Below are positions 1-12,200 of a stretch of 64,000 nucleotides of DNA, piece by piece (within the stretch, counting starts at the first letter, position 1; the number at the start of each line of letters is the position of its first letter). Both the position numbers and the translations under genes were made by a program. The stretch comes from Mesostigma viride. Taxonomy: Eukaryota; Streptophyta; Mesostigmatophyceae; Mesostigmatales; Mesostigmataceae. The notes under the pieces are model-generated. The model had not been told where the DNA came from. It saw only the letters and a list, made by a program, of their open reading frames with translations, and ran no database searches. The stretch spans positions 1,661,920 through 1,725,919 of the forward strand of contig RPFO01000016.1 in assembly GCA_009746045.1 (NCBI GenBank), read 5' to 3'.

Positions 1-2100
1 ATCTGTCAGAGCACCACTTTGACGTTTACGGGTTATTTTCCACCTTCGACGTCCACAGACCCGGCTTAGTATTTCGACTGACCACACATCCCGATACTGG
101 AGCTCCTGTTTTATGGGTCCGCGTACGCCGCTCCGCTTCTTGACCTGTGCCAGCGCCTCCAACGCGGCCATATTGCTTCCGCAGCCAAACTGACGACCAG
201 TTTCAGCACCTCGCACCTGACCTGTCTGGCTGGTCGCGACCGCGCCTTCAGCTCGCCGCACTCTTTTCCATCCGGCCTTCAGCGCTGTTCCGGCCGCGGC
301 CTCTGGAAACCCATCCCCTTGACCGAATCCACCCTCCTCCTCCACCTCCACGAAGCCATCTTACAGCACGTGACGCCCCTAGCTGCAGATGTGGCAGCTG
401 TGGGTCGCACGCTGGCTGCTAAGCTCCCCATGCCATCCCCACCCTGCCAGTGACCGCCACCCTCCTCGCCTCCACCCCCCCCCCTTCCGCCTCCACATGC
501 CCCCTTCCGCCTCAGTCATGGAGTCGGCGACTCCATCACCGCCCTGGCAGCTCCGCGACATCGACCAACGCTTCGAGGACAATGCCATCACGGGACACGG
601 TGCCATCGAGGCCACCGCCACCCTCCTCGCCTCCACCCCCGCCCCCCCCCCCTCCGCCTCCACCGACTCCATCACCGCCCAGCTCCGCGACATCGACCAG
701 CGCCTCAAGGACAATGCCATCACGGTGCCATCGAGGTCCTGCAAAACACCGCAGGCCTCACCGCCCAGGCGGTGAAGGACATTGCCGCCAAGCCAGCCCC
801 TGCTGGCCTGGCTGGCGATGCTCCTCCCATCCCGACCTGGGCGGACATGCTTAAGCAGCACACCACCTCCGGCTACCTCCGCCGTCGCAGCACCGGCAGC
901 TCCAGCAGCAGACGCTCGACCTCCGCGAGGAGGCCGAGCTCGCCAGGCGCAGCCTCAACGTCATCGTCAAGCACTTCGACATGGAGGAAGGTGAGAGTTC
1001 CGAGAAGATTGCACGTGCGTTTGAGAGAGAAATTCTTGGTCGCATGGGCCTTACTGGTGAGATCGAGCTGGTCCGGCCCACCGCCTTCCCCGCGCGCGGG
1101 GTAAGGCAGGGGCGCCCCCGCTCCTTCTCTGACACCTTTAAGAACCCGGCGGACAAGATTTCTTTTCATCAGACGCCGCAAGCTTGCGGCTCGAGAAGAC
1201 TCACTTCGCCCTTGACGACTTGACCCTGGCGCAGCAGCAAGTTGCCGGGCGACGGATCGAGCTATGGCCGACCTACCTCCGGCTCCGGCAAACCATGAGG
1301 CGCCGGCGGGGCAGCCGGTGTACTGGAATTAAGGGGGCGACCATCCACGTCGGCCACAACCCCCAGGTGGCATGCCGCGCGGACCCCCGCGCCGGCTGGC
1401 CCAGCCAACGATCCCCGCCTCCCACCCAGACCTGAGTGGACCTGCTCAAGCACCACACCACCGGCCTCCACCACGGCTCCACCATCGGTCCATCGCGGCA
1501 CAGCTCAAGCAACAAGCCCTCGACCTCCGCGAGGAGGCCGACCGGCACCCAGCGCAGCCACCATGTCATCATCAAGCACTGACTTAATTCGAATTTCGAC
1601 CAGCCGGCAGGTGAGACCTCGGAGATCGCTCTTCTCATGGCGCGACATTATTGCCCCCATGCAACTCACTGGTGAGCTGCGGATGTCGGCTGTCCGCCTT
1701 CCCCGCGCGCGGGGTATCAGCCGGCTGGTCCGGCTCCCCTGCTCCTCACCTTCAAGTACATGGCGGACAAGCTGTCGTTTCTTAAATGCCGCAAGAAGCT
1801 CTCTAGGAAGTTTCCTACACGCTGGACGACGACTTGACTCCCTGGCCCAGCAACAACGACGACGGGAGCTGTAGTATGGCCGACCTACCTCAACCTCCGG
1901 CAGAGTGCAGGGGGGACACCGGTATACTGGAGGGGGGACTGTCATCCACGTCGATCGACCACAAGCCCTGGCAGGTACCCCCTGCCACCCCAGCAACCCC
2001 AAACTAGGGAATATAGCAGTAGTGTAGATTAGTAAGGCTTAGCCTAGCACGTGGCCCACGCGCATGTGCGCCCATAATGGCCCCCATGGATCAGATAGTG
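1..2100 (+). mobile_element. Decayed ORF1-type LINE-like element(s), two C-terminal halves in tandem
   Basis: The + strand carries frameshifted pieces of the same ORF1 protein found at 30,092-31,543 and, inverted, at 2,870-4,258. Recognisable parts are a Pro/Ser/Thr-rich stretch (about 450-780), a segment with 'adleq/lreea' heptad-like wording, and the C-terminal signature around 'LDDDLTLAQQQRR.LW' followed by 'VYW.G..IHV.HK.W'. That signature occurs twice, at about 1,200-1,370 and 1,820-1,970, so two ORF1 3' halves lie head to tail; the join is near 1,380-1,400. A 3' UTR-like stretch follows from about 2,005. No intact frame survives and no reverse transcriptase is present. The 5' limit lies outside the window or is not recognisable. 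Confidence 0.6.
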
Positions 2101-2880
2101 CCTTAAGACTTTTGCCACGCTCTGCCTATAATGGGACTCCCCATTAATTATAATTAAGTAATTAATTAAAATCATAGCTCCGTGGGGAGCATATGTAACA
2201 CATAGCCCTGAGAAAGGGGCATCTATGGGTTTGTAATACAATCAGGGAGACAACCTGCAGGTGTATACATAGGATGTACAACTATCACCTGCTCTCCCCA
2301 TGGATGATGCATTAATTAATGATGCATTAAGAATTTAGCCAGCTAGCTCTGCCTATGCAGAGAGTCACTCTCTGATGAGAACTGCCATGCCATAGCCTTT
2401 GTATAGCCATGATGATCTTCCACCACCGATGTCTGCGCCCCCTAATTAATTAATTAGGAACATAACTCCGTTCGGAGGAACTGTGGTAGCACATAGCCCT
2501 TGAGAAGGGGCAGATGGCCTATAATACATTCTAAGCTACTTCCTGCAAGGGTGGGAATGTAAACGACACTTGCTCTAGGTGCACCAAATGCACCTGCACC
2601 CCCCAGAGTCTCAGATCGGGCAACACCCAGCTAAGGGGAGCCCGTCATAGGGGGGGAAGATCAACACATGTGGCTATATATACGAGAGCTAGGGCATGGC
2701 TTCTCATCAGAGAGTGACTCTCTGTATAGGCAGGGCTGAGCTAATTCTGCAGCATCCATGGGGGTCCCACTATAGGCAGGGCGTGGCTAAATTCTTAAAT
2801 GCATCATCCATGGCCATTATGGGCGCACATACGCTGGGGCCGCGTGGTAGGCTAAGCCTTACTAATCTACACTACTGCTA
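2005..2880. mobile_element. Retroelement 3' UTR and tail modules between two inverted elements
   Basis: The sequence just after the + element (about 2,005-2,095) recurs as its reverse complement at about 2,805-2,890, so two elements face each other 3' end to 3' end. Between them lie tail modules: a hairpin with arms GCTCC/GGAGC next to (TAAT)n near 2,140-2,190, and a second one with GCTCCG/CGGAGG near 2,450-2,485 next to (TAAT)n. Both match modules at 29.2 kb and 50.4 kb. No gene is seen here. Confidence 0.55.
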
Positions 2881-4425
2881 TATTCCCTAGACTGGGGGTG
2901 CCTGCCAAGGCTTGTGGTCGACGTGGATGACGTCCCCCCTCCAGTATACCGGTTTCCCCCCTGCGCTTTGCCGTATCTGGCGGGTAGGTCGGCCATAGCT
3001 CGCGTCGCCGTTGTTGCTGGGCCAGGGTCAGGTCGTCGTCCAGCGTGAAGTGAGTCCTCGAGAGCTTCTTTCGGTTTTTAGGAAACAACAGCTTGTCCGC
3101 CATGTACTTAAAGGTGAGGAGCACGGGTGCCGGGCCAGCCTTACCCCGCGCGCGGGGGAGGCGAACAGCCGACATGCGCAGCTCACCCGAGTAATGTGCA
3201 TGGGGGCTGTAAGAAGAGTCGTCGAGTCCTCACCTGCCGGCTGGTCGAAGTGCTTGACGATGACGTTGTGGCTGCGCGCTGGGTGCGGTCGGCCTCCTCG
3301 CGGAGGTCGAGGGCTTGTTGCTTAAGCTGTGGGCACCGCGATGGTGGAGGTGGTGGAGGTGGCGTGGTGCTTGAGCAGGTCCGCCCAGGTCTTGGTGGGA
3401 GGGGCGTCGTCGCCTGGGCCAGCGGGGGCTAGCTTGTTGGCAATGTCCCTCACCGCCTCAGTGGGCGGTGATGCCGGCGGTGTTCTGCATGCACTCGATG
3501 GCGATGGCGGTGTCCTTTAGGCGTTGGTCGATGTCGAGAAGCTGGGCCTTGAGCTAGGTGGCGGTGGAGGTGGAGGTCAGTGGCAGTGGAGGTGGAGGCG
3601 ATGAGGGTGGAGGTGGAGGTGACGTTGGTGGAAATGTGAGGGAGCTCAGCAGCCAGCGCCGGTGCCGCGCCCATTGCCGCCCCCATTGCCGCCACATCTG
3701 TGGCAAGGGGGGTCACGTGCTGCTCGAAAGCTTCCTTAGGGAGGGTGCGGACGATGGCTTCGGTCGCGACGGTTGGAGGGGGGGCCCAGATCTCGGCTTC
3801 GGAACGCCCGAGGAGGAAGCAGAGGGCGAAGCGCTGGAGCCGGGGGCGTTTCATGCGCGCGGAATGATATCAAGATCATCGGTGGTGCCAGGTTGGCCGT
3901 TGGGCCAGCGGCCGCGGTTGTGGGAGATGAGGTGCAAGCGCAGGGCTACAAGCGAGGCGTGCGTGCCGAAAAACACGTCTTCCATACAGGCTCCCGGGGT
4001 TCTAGTCCAGAAGCCAGGTGCGTTGATGTCAAAGGCGATCTCGTCCCAGTGCGGCTCGGCAGGGCGACTGCACTTAGGTTCAGGCGATGCAGATGGCGAG
4101 GCAAGCCCCGGTTGGGGCTGGGCAACCACCAGTGCGCGACTAGTGCCACCGCTACCTTCCGGACCTGGGGGCGAAGCTGCAGCCGGAGCTGCAGACGTAT
4201 TTTCATTGCTTAACGCATTCGCCAGGCTGTGTTGCGTAGAGGAGCGTTTGCTCGTCATAATAGCAGTTCACGTAATAGCTGCAGGCTGGTCACAATACTG
4301 CGTTACAGCTGAAACCGTTAATAGTAGCAGATGCACCTAGAAAAGATGCATCGGTTGCAAGTGATCTGACGGAATTTGGGGCTCAGACGCAAAAGTTCTG
4401 AGCTCCGCCGTCAGCCATGGCTACC
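2870..4425 (-). mobile_element. ORF1-only LINE-like element (family B), degenerate
   Basis: Read on the minus strand this begins with a 5' leader nearly identical to that of the intact element at 18.39 kb, including the short uORF. It then has an ORF1 starting at 4,258 with MTSKRSSTQHSL and running open to 3,851. The rest is frameshifted but recognisable down to the C-terminal 'LDDDLTLAQQQRRREL' and 'TGILEGG' remnants at about 2,900-3,060. The 3' UTR follows immediately, with no reverse transcriptase, endonuclease or second ORF. A related degenerate copy lies at 29.96-31.94 kb on the + strand. I read it as a dead, non-autonomous copy that would have needed enzymes from another LINE. Confidence 0.6.
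4383..4418 (-). other. Short upstream ORF in element leader (11 codons)
   Basis: ATG to TGA on the minus strand encodes MADGGAQNFCV. The identical peptide is encoded in the leader of the other ORF1 family at 18,389-18,424. It lies about 125 nt upstream of the ORF1 start at 4,258. Whether it is translated cannot be told from sequence. Confidence 0.45.
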
Positions 4426-4544
4426 TTGTGGCTCGTGGCTCGTGCGCCCCCTAGGTGCTGGAATACATAGTGGTGTGCAGGTACGTCACACTTTGTGTGC
4501 ACCCAGAGCTGGCGTTGTTTACAGCTACCCCTGCAGGAAGTAGC

Positions 4545-4830
4545 CCAGAATGTATTAAAAGCCATATGCCCCTTCTCAGGGATATTGCTACATGTACTCC
4601 CAACGGAGCTGTGTTCCAATTCACTTCACTTCACTTCACTTCACTTCACTTCAATCTTCCACCCCATGTCAGGCCTTTTAATATGATACACCGTGGTGGT
4701 GCAGGTGCACCTTGTGCACTCAGAGCAGGTGGTACTTTACATCCTGCAGGTTGTTGAGCTTATAATATATTTGAAACCATATGCCCCCTCTCAGGGATAT
4801 GTGTTACATATCCTCCCATCGGGGATATGC
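4545..4830 (+). mobile_element. Retroelement 3' end with (TTCAC)n tail and a second partial 3' end
   Basis: The block ends in a hairpin with arms ACTCC/GGAGC near 4,597-4,612 and then a TTCAC-unit tail at about 4,619-4,652. The same 3' UTR, with a TTCAA tail, closes the element at 31.94 kb. A second, partial copy of the UTR follows at about 4,680-4,830. Confidence 0.6.
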
Positions 4831-4859
4831 TATTAACGAATTGATTAGTTAAGCTCTTT

Positions 4860-6000
4860 GTGTGCACATGCATAAAAGGTTGGTCCTTAAAAATTGAAAA
4901 TCAATTCCAACACAAAATCAATGACAAAAGTAACAAAAACATTCCACAATCGCAAACCACAACACCTGCATTCGTCATACAAATCACAACTCCCACGTGC
5001 AGACCACACACACGCATGGCAAGAACAGGTTGCGCACCTTCTCACCACATTTTTCTATATCTGTGCAACCTATGGCAGTTTCCTACACTCGAGCTGCCAT
5101 TGAGCTGCCTTACATTCTCAATCAACAAAAACATTTGCTCAAACCAAAAAAATTCATGGCATGTGCCTGGACTAATGCCAAAAAGGAGTGACCCTGTCAG
5201 GAGGCTGCTGTTCTGTGTCAGTCATGCTGGACACAGTGCATGCTTTCTTATGTAGTCCTTTGGTATCTATATACAAACTGTATGTACACCCCACAAGGCG
5301 TGGGACAACGTGCCTTCAAGCCCAAACAAACAGACTATAATCTTATGCACAAGGGGATGTGTGGCAGTGCAGATTGTGAAGTCAGCACTGGGCAGCCCAG
5401 CCTAACAGCTAACAGTCAAACAGATATACAAATGCACACCATACGTGGCTGACAAGGCAGCCAAGGAGCCGATAGGGCAGCCAAGAAGAAGAGGGTACAG
5501 CCATAGAATACAACGCGGCTGCAGCGCAGCCGAGTGCAGCAGGGCACAAATGTAGTAGGACAGCGGGGTGCTTCACACCACCGCTGGTCATCCTGCCCAC
5601 TTCAACACTTCTCGTCATCGGCGTGCCCGCGCGTAATCAAGGCCAGTACTAGCTATGTACAACGAACGGAATGCAACACCCATCCACCTGGCAGCAGGCT
5701 CGCTCAACACGACCCAAGAATTGTGTCTCCCTCACCAGTCACACACCCGCCGTGGCCGCCAAAACCATGTGCCCAGCTGTCAAGTTGCGCACTCCCATCC
5801 ATGCCCAGTCGGGTGACTCGGTTGCTTTTACCCCCAGTCCCCCTGCCAGGAGCACCCAGTTTTGAGGTGACTGGGATGCTACGTCCCTTTTTTAAGCAAA
5901 GCCCCCCTGCTTCAGTGCAGCAATGCATCGTCAAAGCCCCATTGACGCCCCCACAATGAATACAGCGAGCGGCTGTCTAGAGCCGCTGGCCCCAGTCTAG
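4860..6000. other. No gene recognised
   Basis: Open frames here (for example 4,860-5,255 and 5,534-5,959 on +) have low-complexity or shifting composition and no family signature I recognise. About 5,940-6,260 contains decayed copies of the CtpA stop-codon region (GTCTAGA..CGCTGG motifs). Confidence 0.4.
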
Positions 6001-6262
6001 ACGTGTGCTCCAAGGCGATGCAGAATGGCGCTGGTACGATTCTGGCTCTATACAGCGCCTTCTGGCTCAATAAGCGCTGTCTGTCGTCAAGAGCGATAGC
6101 ACTTTTATATCGCCGCTGTCGCTCTTCTGCGGACTACGCCGACAGTTGCCTCTCTCTCAGCTTTCTTGATAGAGCCGCAGCTTGATGCAGCCGCTGCAGA
6201 TTGATAGAGCCACTGCATGCACTGCCCCTGTTAACCAGATCGCTCGTAGTGGCTTCACTACC
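5940..6262. repeat. Decayed copies of the CtpA 3' coding end
   Basis: Short blocks such as GTCTAGAGCCGCTGG (about 5,976-5,990) and the stretch at about 6,017-6,060 resemble the terminal coding end and stop region at 6,270-6,320. They lie just downstream of the stop codon in transcription direction. The resemblance is imperfect and judged by eye. Confidence 0.4.
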
Positions 6263-6274
6263 CGCTCAGAGTGT

Positions 6275-9200
6275 CTAGAAGCGCTGGTATAGTCCCAGCG
6301 CGCGCTCCGCCATCTGGATACAGTGGTCCGACTCGATCGCCGACGCCTGGCTCTTGCTGCTGCCCCCAATCAGCATGGGCATGCCCATGCGGACCACGCC
6401 CGTGGGCTCCGGGCGGCACACGCGGTCGGGGCGCACACCCACTTTGTCGATCGCGTGGAGGTGCGGGGAGAAGTATTTCGCGATCGTGACAAAGAGGCCG
6501 GAGCCGTCGTCGAGCTCGTAGACCGCCTGTTTGGGGGGGGGGGAGGAGGTAGGGGGTAGGGGGGAGACGTGCCGAGGGAAAGCATGCCACAGATGGAAAG
6601 GTTAGCGTAGGAGGTAAGAAAGGAGGGAGGTGCAAACACGGTGGAACCTTCATCTAACCGCTGTAAGCGAGCACTTGCTCAGCCGCTCATAGACAGCCTG
6701 AGGGGCTCTATCGTTTATAGACAGCTCGAGAGGGGGAAGGGGGGGGAGGAGATGTGTCCAAGAGGCATGTGCCATGGATGAAATATTAGGATGGAGGTAA
6801 CAAAATCCCTGAACTGTCGTCTAGCTCGTGAGCCGCCTGCATTGGTAGATGCAGTTTAAAAAATCCAATGTGGTTAGTTTTGGGATGGAGGGGTGAAAGG
6901 CGGGGGTGGAAGGAGCTTTGAGGAAGTAGGGCCAAGGAAATGCGTTGAGGTGATGGATGCCCTGCCACACGCACGAGGTTCTGCGGACAATTGAAACAAG
7001 ACGATGACTGATGCGGCACCGTCTTGTCACAATGCGGCCATAAACCAAGATGATTTCATTTGATCACATGAATTTCGTTTGATGCCGCCGTTCTTGAAGA
7101 GAGCTGAGGGATGTAGCGCGACCACGTCAGGGGAAAAACGGCAAACTTAACGAGGGAATAAGGGGTAGGCAGCTGGTATACGAGATCGGCACCTGGATGC
7201 GCCCCTACCCGTACGTACAGTCATTCACGCCTTTCGTTGGGTTGACCCGAGTAAACCCTCGCACTTAACTTACGGCGCGAATGACCTTACTACACGACAT
7301 GATTGTATAGTCCATGAGATGGCTATGGATTTGAAGCGAAGACAGCGACCGTACCCATACAAGAGGTCAACTTAATGAGGGAGTATCAGGTGAACTTAAC
7401 GAGGGAACCCCTTCTACCTAGACTTGGCCCTTGCCATAATAGAGGTGAACTTTGAGGTAGTAATCGGTGACCTTTCAACAGGGAACTGCCCATACCTGGA
7501 TGCGGTCCTATCCACAAAAGTGGTGAACTACTAATGGGGGAGTAATAGGTGAACTTAACGAGGGAACCGGTCCTACCTGGATGCGGCCCTTCCCATACGT
7601 GGTCTCCCCCATGACCAGCGCCCGCTGGTTGTCCTGCAGCGCGGATGCCAGAATCTCAGACGCGCTCGCCGTGCCCCCGTCGACCAGCACGACCATCGGC
7701 TCGTCCCCCGCGAGCGCCTTGGACCCTTCCATCAACTCCAGCCCGCTGATCGTGCCGTACCGGTCCACCGTGTGCACCACCGTGGACCCACCATCCAGCC
7801 ACATCGACGCGATCTCCAGCCCAGTGCTCACAATGCCCCCCGGGTTGGCCCGCAGGTCCAGGATGAACGAGTCCACGCCGCGGGACTTCAAGTCGAGGAT
7901 GGAGTTGTACATCTCCTCGGACGCACTCCCGCTGAAGCTGGTCAGGTGGATGTACCCGATGGAGCGGCGCTCGCCCGTCGGGGTCGTGTGGGTGATTGGC
8001 TCGGCGTACACTTGGTGGAACACGATGGGCTCGCGGCGGAGGGAGACCTCTCGGATGCTGCCAGGTGGCGCGCCAGATTCGGGGCTCCCGCTCTGCGAGG
8101 GGGCCATACAGGACACACAGAAAAGGAAAAGAATCCCACACGGCCGCGAATAAAGACAAGCCCGAGGATAAACACACGATCGGAGAACAATCCCATGATG
8201 TCTCAGAGGCGGCACGGCTATAGTGATAGTAGTGATTTGGACAAGGAATTTTCTGGGCCGGCTCTCTTATTGGAAGATGCATAAACAGATACCAAGGTTG
8301 GGCCAGCACGCCTGGCTTCCCCTGTAAACGTGCTACCAGTACCATGCTGCTTGTCTCCTTGATGCTACCAGTACCACTAGCAGCGTTATTACGCAGGTAA
8401 TAATAATAGTAAAAATAATAACGATACAGTTATGCAGATAATGATAATAATAATAATAATAACAATACTGTTATGCAGATAATATTAATAATAACAATAC
8501 TGTTACGCAGATAATAATCATAATAATTCTGCGCAGATACCCTGGCATATCTCACATCCTCAGATATCCTACCTTCGGACAGCGCATTACCGATGGGCGA
8601 TGGCGGCTTGATGCTGCCAAACTTTGTGTTGTAGAAAAAGACTTTATTGTCTTGTAGAAACAGCATAGAAAACCATCTCAACTTAAGTATAGACCATCTC
8701 AACTCAACGGATAATTTGAGCTCCAGGGTGGCAAACGTGCAATTGCCTGACCTATAGATAACTGGTCTGAAAGCTCCCAATTCCTTCAAAAAGAGGGAAA
8801 AAACAAGGCTGCATTCTCAAAAGGGGACCGGGGGGGGGGGGGGGGGGGAACTGCATTTGCAATGTAGATCCAAGAGTGGCTCACCGATTTCAGCTTGAGG
8901 TTGACAAACGTTCCCGATTCGCCCCGTAGCCGCGTGGCTGCCTCCTCCACGTCGATCCCGACGGCGGGCGCATCTGCAAGTATCAAAACCAAGGCAGGCG
9001 GACATTAAATCCCAAGGGGCAGGAGGATTGAGGGGAAGAAGAGAGGTTGAAATAGTGAGAGGGCACGTCCCGTGGATTCCCCACAGCCATGCCGACCGCC
9101 GATAGTGCAACCTGTGGCATGCCACTGGCATGAGGGAAGAGGGGAGTCCCTGCCCTTCCCGTTGTGCACGCATAGGCATTAAAAGCACTTTGTGCTCCTT

Positions 9201-12200
9201 GACTCCCCAACCGGAGCACGTGTTTTATTAAATAATTAGTTCATGCAAACCCCCACGCATATGCAAGTACAAAGTCCAAGGGAGGCGGACGATGCAGGGG
9301 TGGTGGTGGTGGTGTGGGGGGGGGGTAGAGGAAAGAAAGGTTCAACGGGTGCGACGACCGGACCTGTGTGTCCCCCACATCCATGCCGACGGAGGCAGTG
9401 TCTGCAAGTACCCATCCCAAGGGAGGCGGGCAGTAAGTATAATTAGTGAAGCGTATAGAAGCTATGCTTATCACGTATAATTATTGATATTAGTGAAGGG
9501 GTAGGATGGGAGGTGGACGATGCAGTGTTGAAATGAGAGGTGGACAATGCAGGGAAGTTTGGGCGAAGAGAGGTTAAACGGGCGTGACGACACCAAGAGC
9601 GAGGACGGGTCCCGGGCATTTTCCACACCCCTCGTTTCTGCGAGACAAATCATGTGTGCTTTCCACATCGCGGCCGACCGAGGGCGCACCTGCAACGACG
9701 TAAATGGGACTCCGGCTGGCAGGGAGGAGAGATCTCCACTGTGGGGAGGACACGCCATGTGCTGGGTATTTCACTGCCTCGGTGCCCGCAGGGCGGACAC
9801 CACTGCTACCATGGACTACAAGACAGGAGTGCAGCAGAGGAAACAAGGTTTGTCATGAGGGGAGGAGGCATCCAGGGTGTTCACCGCATCGATGCCCACA
9901 ACAGGGGGGCGTTGCAACGACTGACTCCAAGGGAGGTGGATTCCAAGGGTGGGGGGTGGGGGGTTGCAACAATTCCAAGGGAGGACTCCGAGGGGCGGGT
10001 GGGCAACCACCGGTGGATCTGCTTCCGTGGGGCACATGGATGAGGATATGAAGACCGGGGTCCATCAACCCCTAAAACCACTAGAGAGCGCCCCCGCGTT
10101 CTGGGTCGATAACTCACTGCACATACGCACCATTAATGCCGCCATACGCACCATTAATGCTCACATACGCACCATTAATCTCCACCAGTTCGTCACCAGT
10201 CTGGATGCCCGCGCGCGCGGCCGGGCCGCCATCAATGGGCGCCACCACGACCAACGAACCCGTGTTGGTTGCCCCCACGACGAGCCCCACCCCCTCCAGG
10301 GACCCTTCGGTCCCTACGACAAACTCCTGGTACTCGCGAGGTGGCACGATGCGCGTGAAGGGGTCGCCCAGCGACGCGATCATGCTCTTGACATGGTCAA
10401 ACGCCTTGTCGGGGGACGACTCGACGGCCGCTTTGTTCATGCTGTCGGCGAGCACAGCGATCCAATCTGGGAGGGCGAAAGCGGGAAATGGCCCAGCCGC
10501 GCGTGCAGAACGGCCCAAAGAGGTTCAGTGGCCCAGCGGTGCGCGTGTGGGGTGGGGAGGAGGGAAGGGAAGGGGGGCAAGCATTCGTGCACATGCACGA
10601 GAGCGCGCATGTGTCAGCGAGTACAGAGATACTCCAGTCAGTGGAGACGAGTAAAGAGGGAGGCTTTCTTTTGGGAAAGAGGTGGGGTGAGGGAGGCTGT
10701 TCCTTCATTGTGGTAAAAAAGGAGATGAGAGGGGGAGAGGCGGGCGTACGGTGTCAGGGGATATGGGTGGGTGGAGATGAGACGAGCCAGTTTGCGTGGA
10801 GGCGTTAAAAGGGAGCAAAAAAGGGTAGGGGAAAGAGGGGGGGAAGGGAAAAGGGGGTGTGGGTGGGAAAAAGATGAGTCGAGCCAGTCTGCGACATAGT
10901 GACCAAACGTCGGAGTGGGTGGATACGGGGAGGGTGTTAAGGGGTGGGGGAACCCATTTGTGGGCAGGTACAGCGGCGAGTGTTCCGCGGAGCACATGGT
11001 TCTGTTCGTGGGAACTAAAAGCTGCATTGGGGGAAAGGGGAAGTGAGAGGGGGGATATATTTATTTATATATATATTTAAAGCGAGAGGGGGAAGAGATA
11101 GAGAGGGGGGGGGGGGGGGGGGGGCGCGGGAGATGAGCCACGCACCGCGGTCTTATATCGGGTACAGTGACCGCAGCGGTGCACCGGGTGGGTGAGGGGT
11201 GGTTGAATGGGGTGGGTGAGGGGTGGTGAAAGGGAAGCAGGGGGAGAGTGCGCTCCTGCGGGGGACAGTGCGCTCCTGGTCTACGCAGGAGCATGACCAT
11301 GTGCGCGATCGACCCCACCTGTGAGCACGGCGGCGACTTGCTATGTATACTCTGCAAGTGGGGGTGGCCAACTTACTGTTTACTCTAGTGACGTCGCAGT
11401 AGTAACACGGAAAAGGATTGATTAGACCTCGTCGGGCTACAGGTCGGAGAATCGGCTCCCTCTTACCAGCACAGTGTGGCTGTAGACTGGGCTCATGGGC
11501 TCACCTGGGTGGCTCTGTGCATGCCCGGTTTCCAGCCTTATGTGACAATTATTTTAACCGTGCTTAGTGTTACCCATCTGACTCACTCACTTGCTTTCAT
11601 TAGTAGTACATTAATTATTGGACGCCCTACATGGCTCAGTTCAACGAGTTGGCTAAAATTGATTGACAGGCTAGATAATGTCTACCGAATCAGCTCACCC
11701 TGGCTGTTGAAGGTGTCGTCCACATACTCCTCACGGACGATGTTCCAGGACGCCATCAGGGTGCCCTGGACCATCATGACCTGGCAATGTAATAGAATCC
11801 AAGAGAAGAAAATATAACAACCATCGTTATGGCATCATTATACAAGAGGTGAAGAAAGGCAACATGCAAACACGCAAATACGCGCGCAACCACAGTCACA
11901 ATTTCCAATTAGAAGAAATGTTGAAGCGTCGCGACAGAGTGAGGACGTAATTATCAGAGGGACGTGACAAGTTCACAAATAGATGAGACTGGCGAGCACA
12001 GGTCTACAGGCAATGCCCCAGCCCCCAGACAATCAGCTCGCGCGCAACCAAATGACTTTATGAATTGTGGCGAAATACACGGCAAGAATGAGGGTCCCAA
12101 ATTTGTAAAAGTGAGCACAATCGGCGTGGAATTGAAGTAAAAATGTCCGCCGCGCCCGTCCCGCGTACCTCGGGGTCACCGGCGATGTGGATCTCCAGCA

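Noticed and set aside
4860-5255. 131-codon + strand ORF
   Set aside because: Low-complexity Thr/His/Lys-rich, with no conserved motif, splice sites or homologous copy.
7581-8153. 190-codon + strand ORF
   Set aside because: Antisense of CtpA exon 5, whose minus-strand translation has the S41 catalytic motifs.
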